Assembly (NCBI GenBank): GCA_934140575.1
Contig: CAKPBJ010000008.1
Coordinates: 1 to 50,708, forward strand
DNA length: 50,708 nt
Direction of reading: 5' to 3'
Source: an uncultured Bacilli bacterium
GTDB taxonomy: Bacteria; Bacillota_I; Bacilli_A; RF39; UBA660
Both the position numbers and the translations under genes were made by a program. Each line of letters opens with the position of its first letter. Position 1 is the first letter of the stretch. Below are positions 50,604-50,708 of this stretch, in pieces. The notes below the pieces were generated by a model, which was not told the DNA's origin, ran no database searches, and saw nothing but the letters and a program-made list of their open reading frames with translations.

Positions 50604-50708
50604 ATTTTATAATAAATTTGATTTTCTCTTTTTGGTTAGTTAAATAGTTAAATGCAATTTGTATTTAATTATTGGTATTCAATGGTATAATGCAATTTAT
50701 ACCTTTCT

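Larger units (their letters stand above)
49721..50708. other. Accessory region with small toxin locus and decayed sequence
   Basis: Nearly 1 kb with no gene longer than about 60 codons. It contains the toxin/antitoxin RNA locus (49732-50068), the second copy of the tRNA flank with terminator (50185-50229), and broken coding frames from about 50300 to 50603. The last 100 bases are AT-rich with no gene. Confidence 0.6.

Overview
The window is chromosomal DNA of a very AT-rich Firmicute, most likely an uncultured gut-type lineage of Bacilli (inference). Reasons: the gene neighbourhoods are Bacillus-like (dnaG-rpoD-trmK; nfo-yqfT-penicillin-binding protein; ftsK/spoIIIE-ymfF-ymfH; lepA-hemW; ylbJ/ylbL), Shine-Dalgarno sites are strong (GGAGG, GGTGAT), and Trp is encoded by TGG with TGA only as a stop, so this is code 11 and not a mycoplasma code. 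Many promoters carry an extended -10 of the form TGnTATAAT, and most operons end in compact U-tailed hairpins.

Layout. 1-2200: a truncated protein built of about 77-residue tandem repeats and two unknown genes. 2237-5724: the macromolecular synthesis cluster dnaG-rpoD-trmK. 5770-9361: cell-envelope genes (secreted membrane-anchored protein, small membrane protein, DUF421 protein, glycosidase-like lipoprotein or anchored protein). 9413-11996: three type IV prepilin-like genes, two of them a nearly identical tandem pair with a decayed pilin remnant between. 12093-16462: endonuclease IV, a YqfT-like gene that seems to start at ATT, a class B penicillin-binding protein, a sortase and a small lipoprotein. 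16561-24066: rpmG, efp, ftsK, deoD, the EF-P-modification-associated pair ymfF/ymfH and a membrane protein. 24229-28759: lepA, a multi-HTH regulator, hemW and an HD hydrolase. 28983-33918: membrane protein, tmk, then a divergent pilus block (PilB-type ATPase on minus, two prepilin-like genes on plus). 33915-37203: ylbJ, ylbL, a deoxyribonucleotidase-like gene and a secreted protein. 37360-39795: acetyltransferase and ABC-F ATPase. 40259-43190: a two-component system and a YitT transporter. 43287-48117: unknown genes, two acyltransferases, an alpha/beta hydrolase, DUF1003 and a lipoprotein. 48130-48340: tRNA-Arg and tRNA-Thr. 48341-50708: an accessory stretch bounded by a duplicated tRNA-Thr 3' flank, with a NUDIX gene, a newly recognised small hydrophobic toxin/antisense RNA locus, and decayed coding sequence at the right edge.

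How genes work together: five pilus-type genes (9413, 10075, 11346, 32456, 33205) and the PilB-type motor (30292-32328) imply a type IV pilus or pseudopilus whose PilC, PilT and prepilin peptidase are not in this window. EF-P and two proteins linked to its modification lie within 7 kb. The best candidate for an undescribed system is the convergent toxin/antisense-RNA pair at 49732-50068: a 27-residue membrane peptide with a sequestered ribosome binding site, opposed by a short structured RNA driven by a near-consensus promoter.
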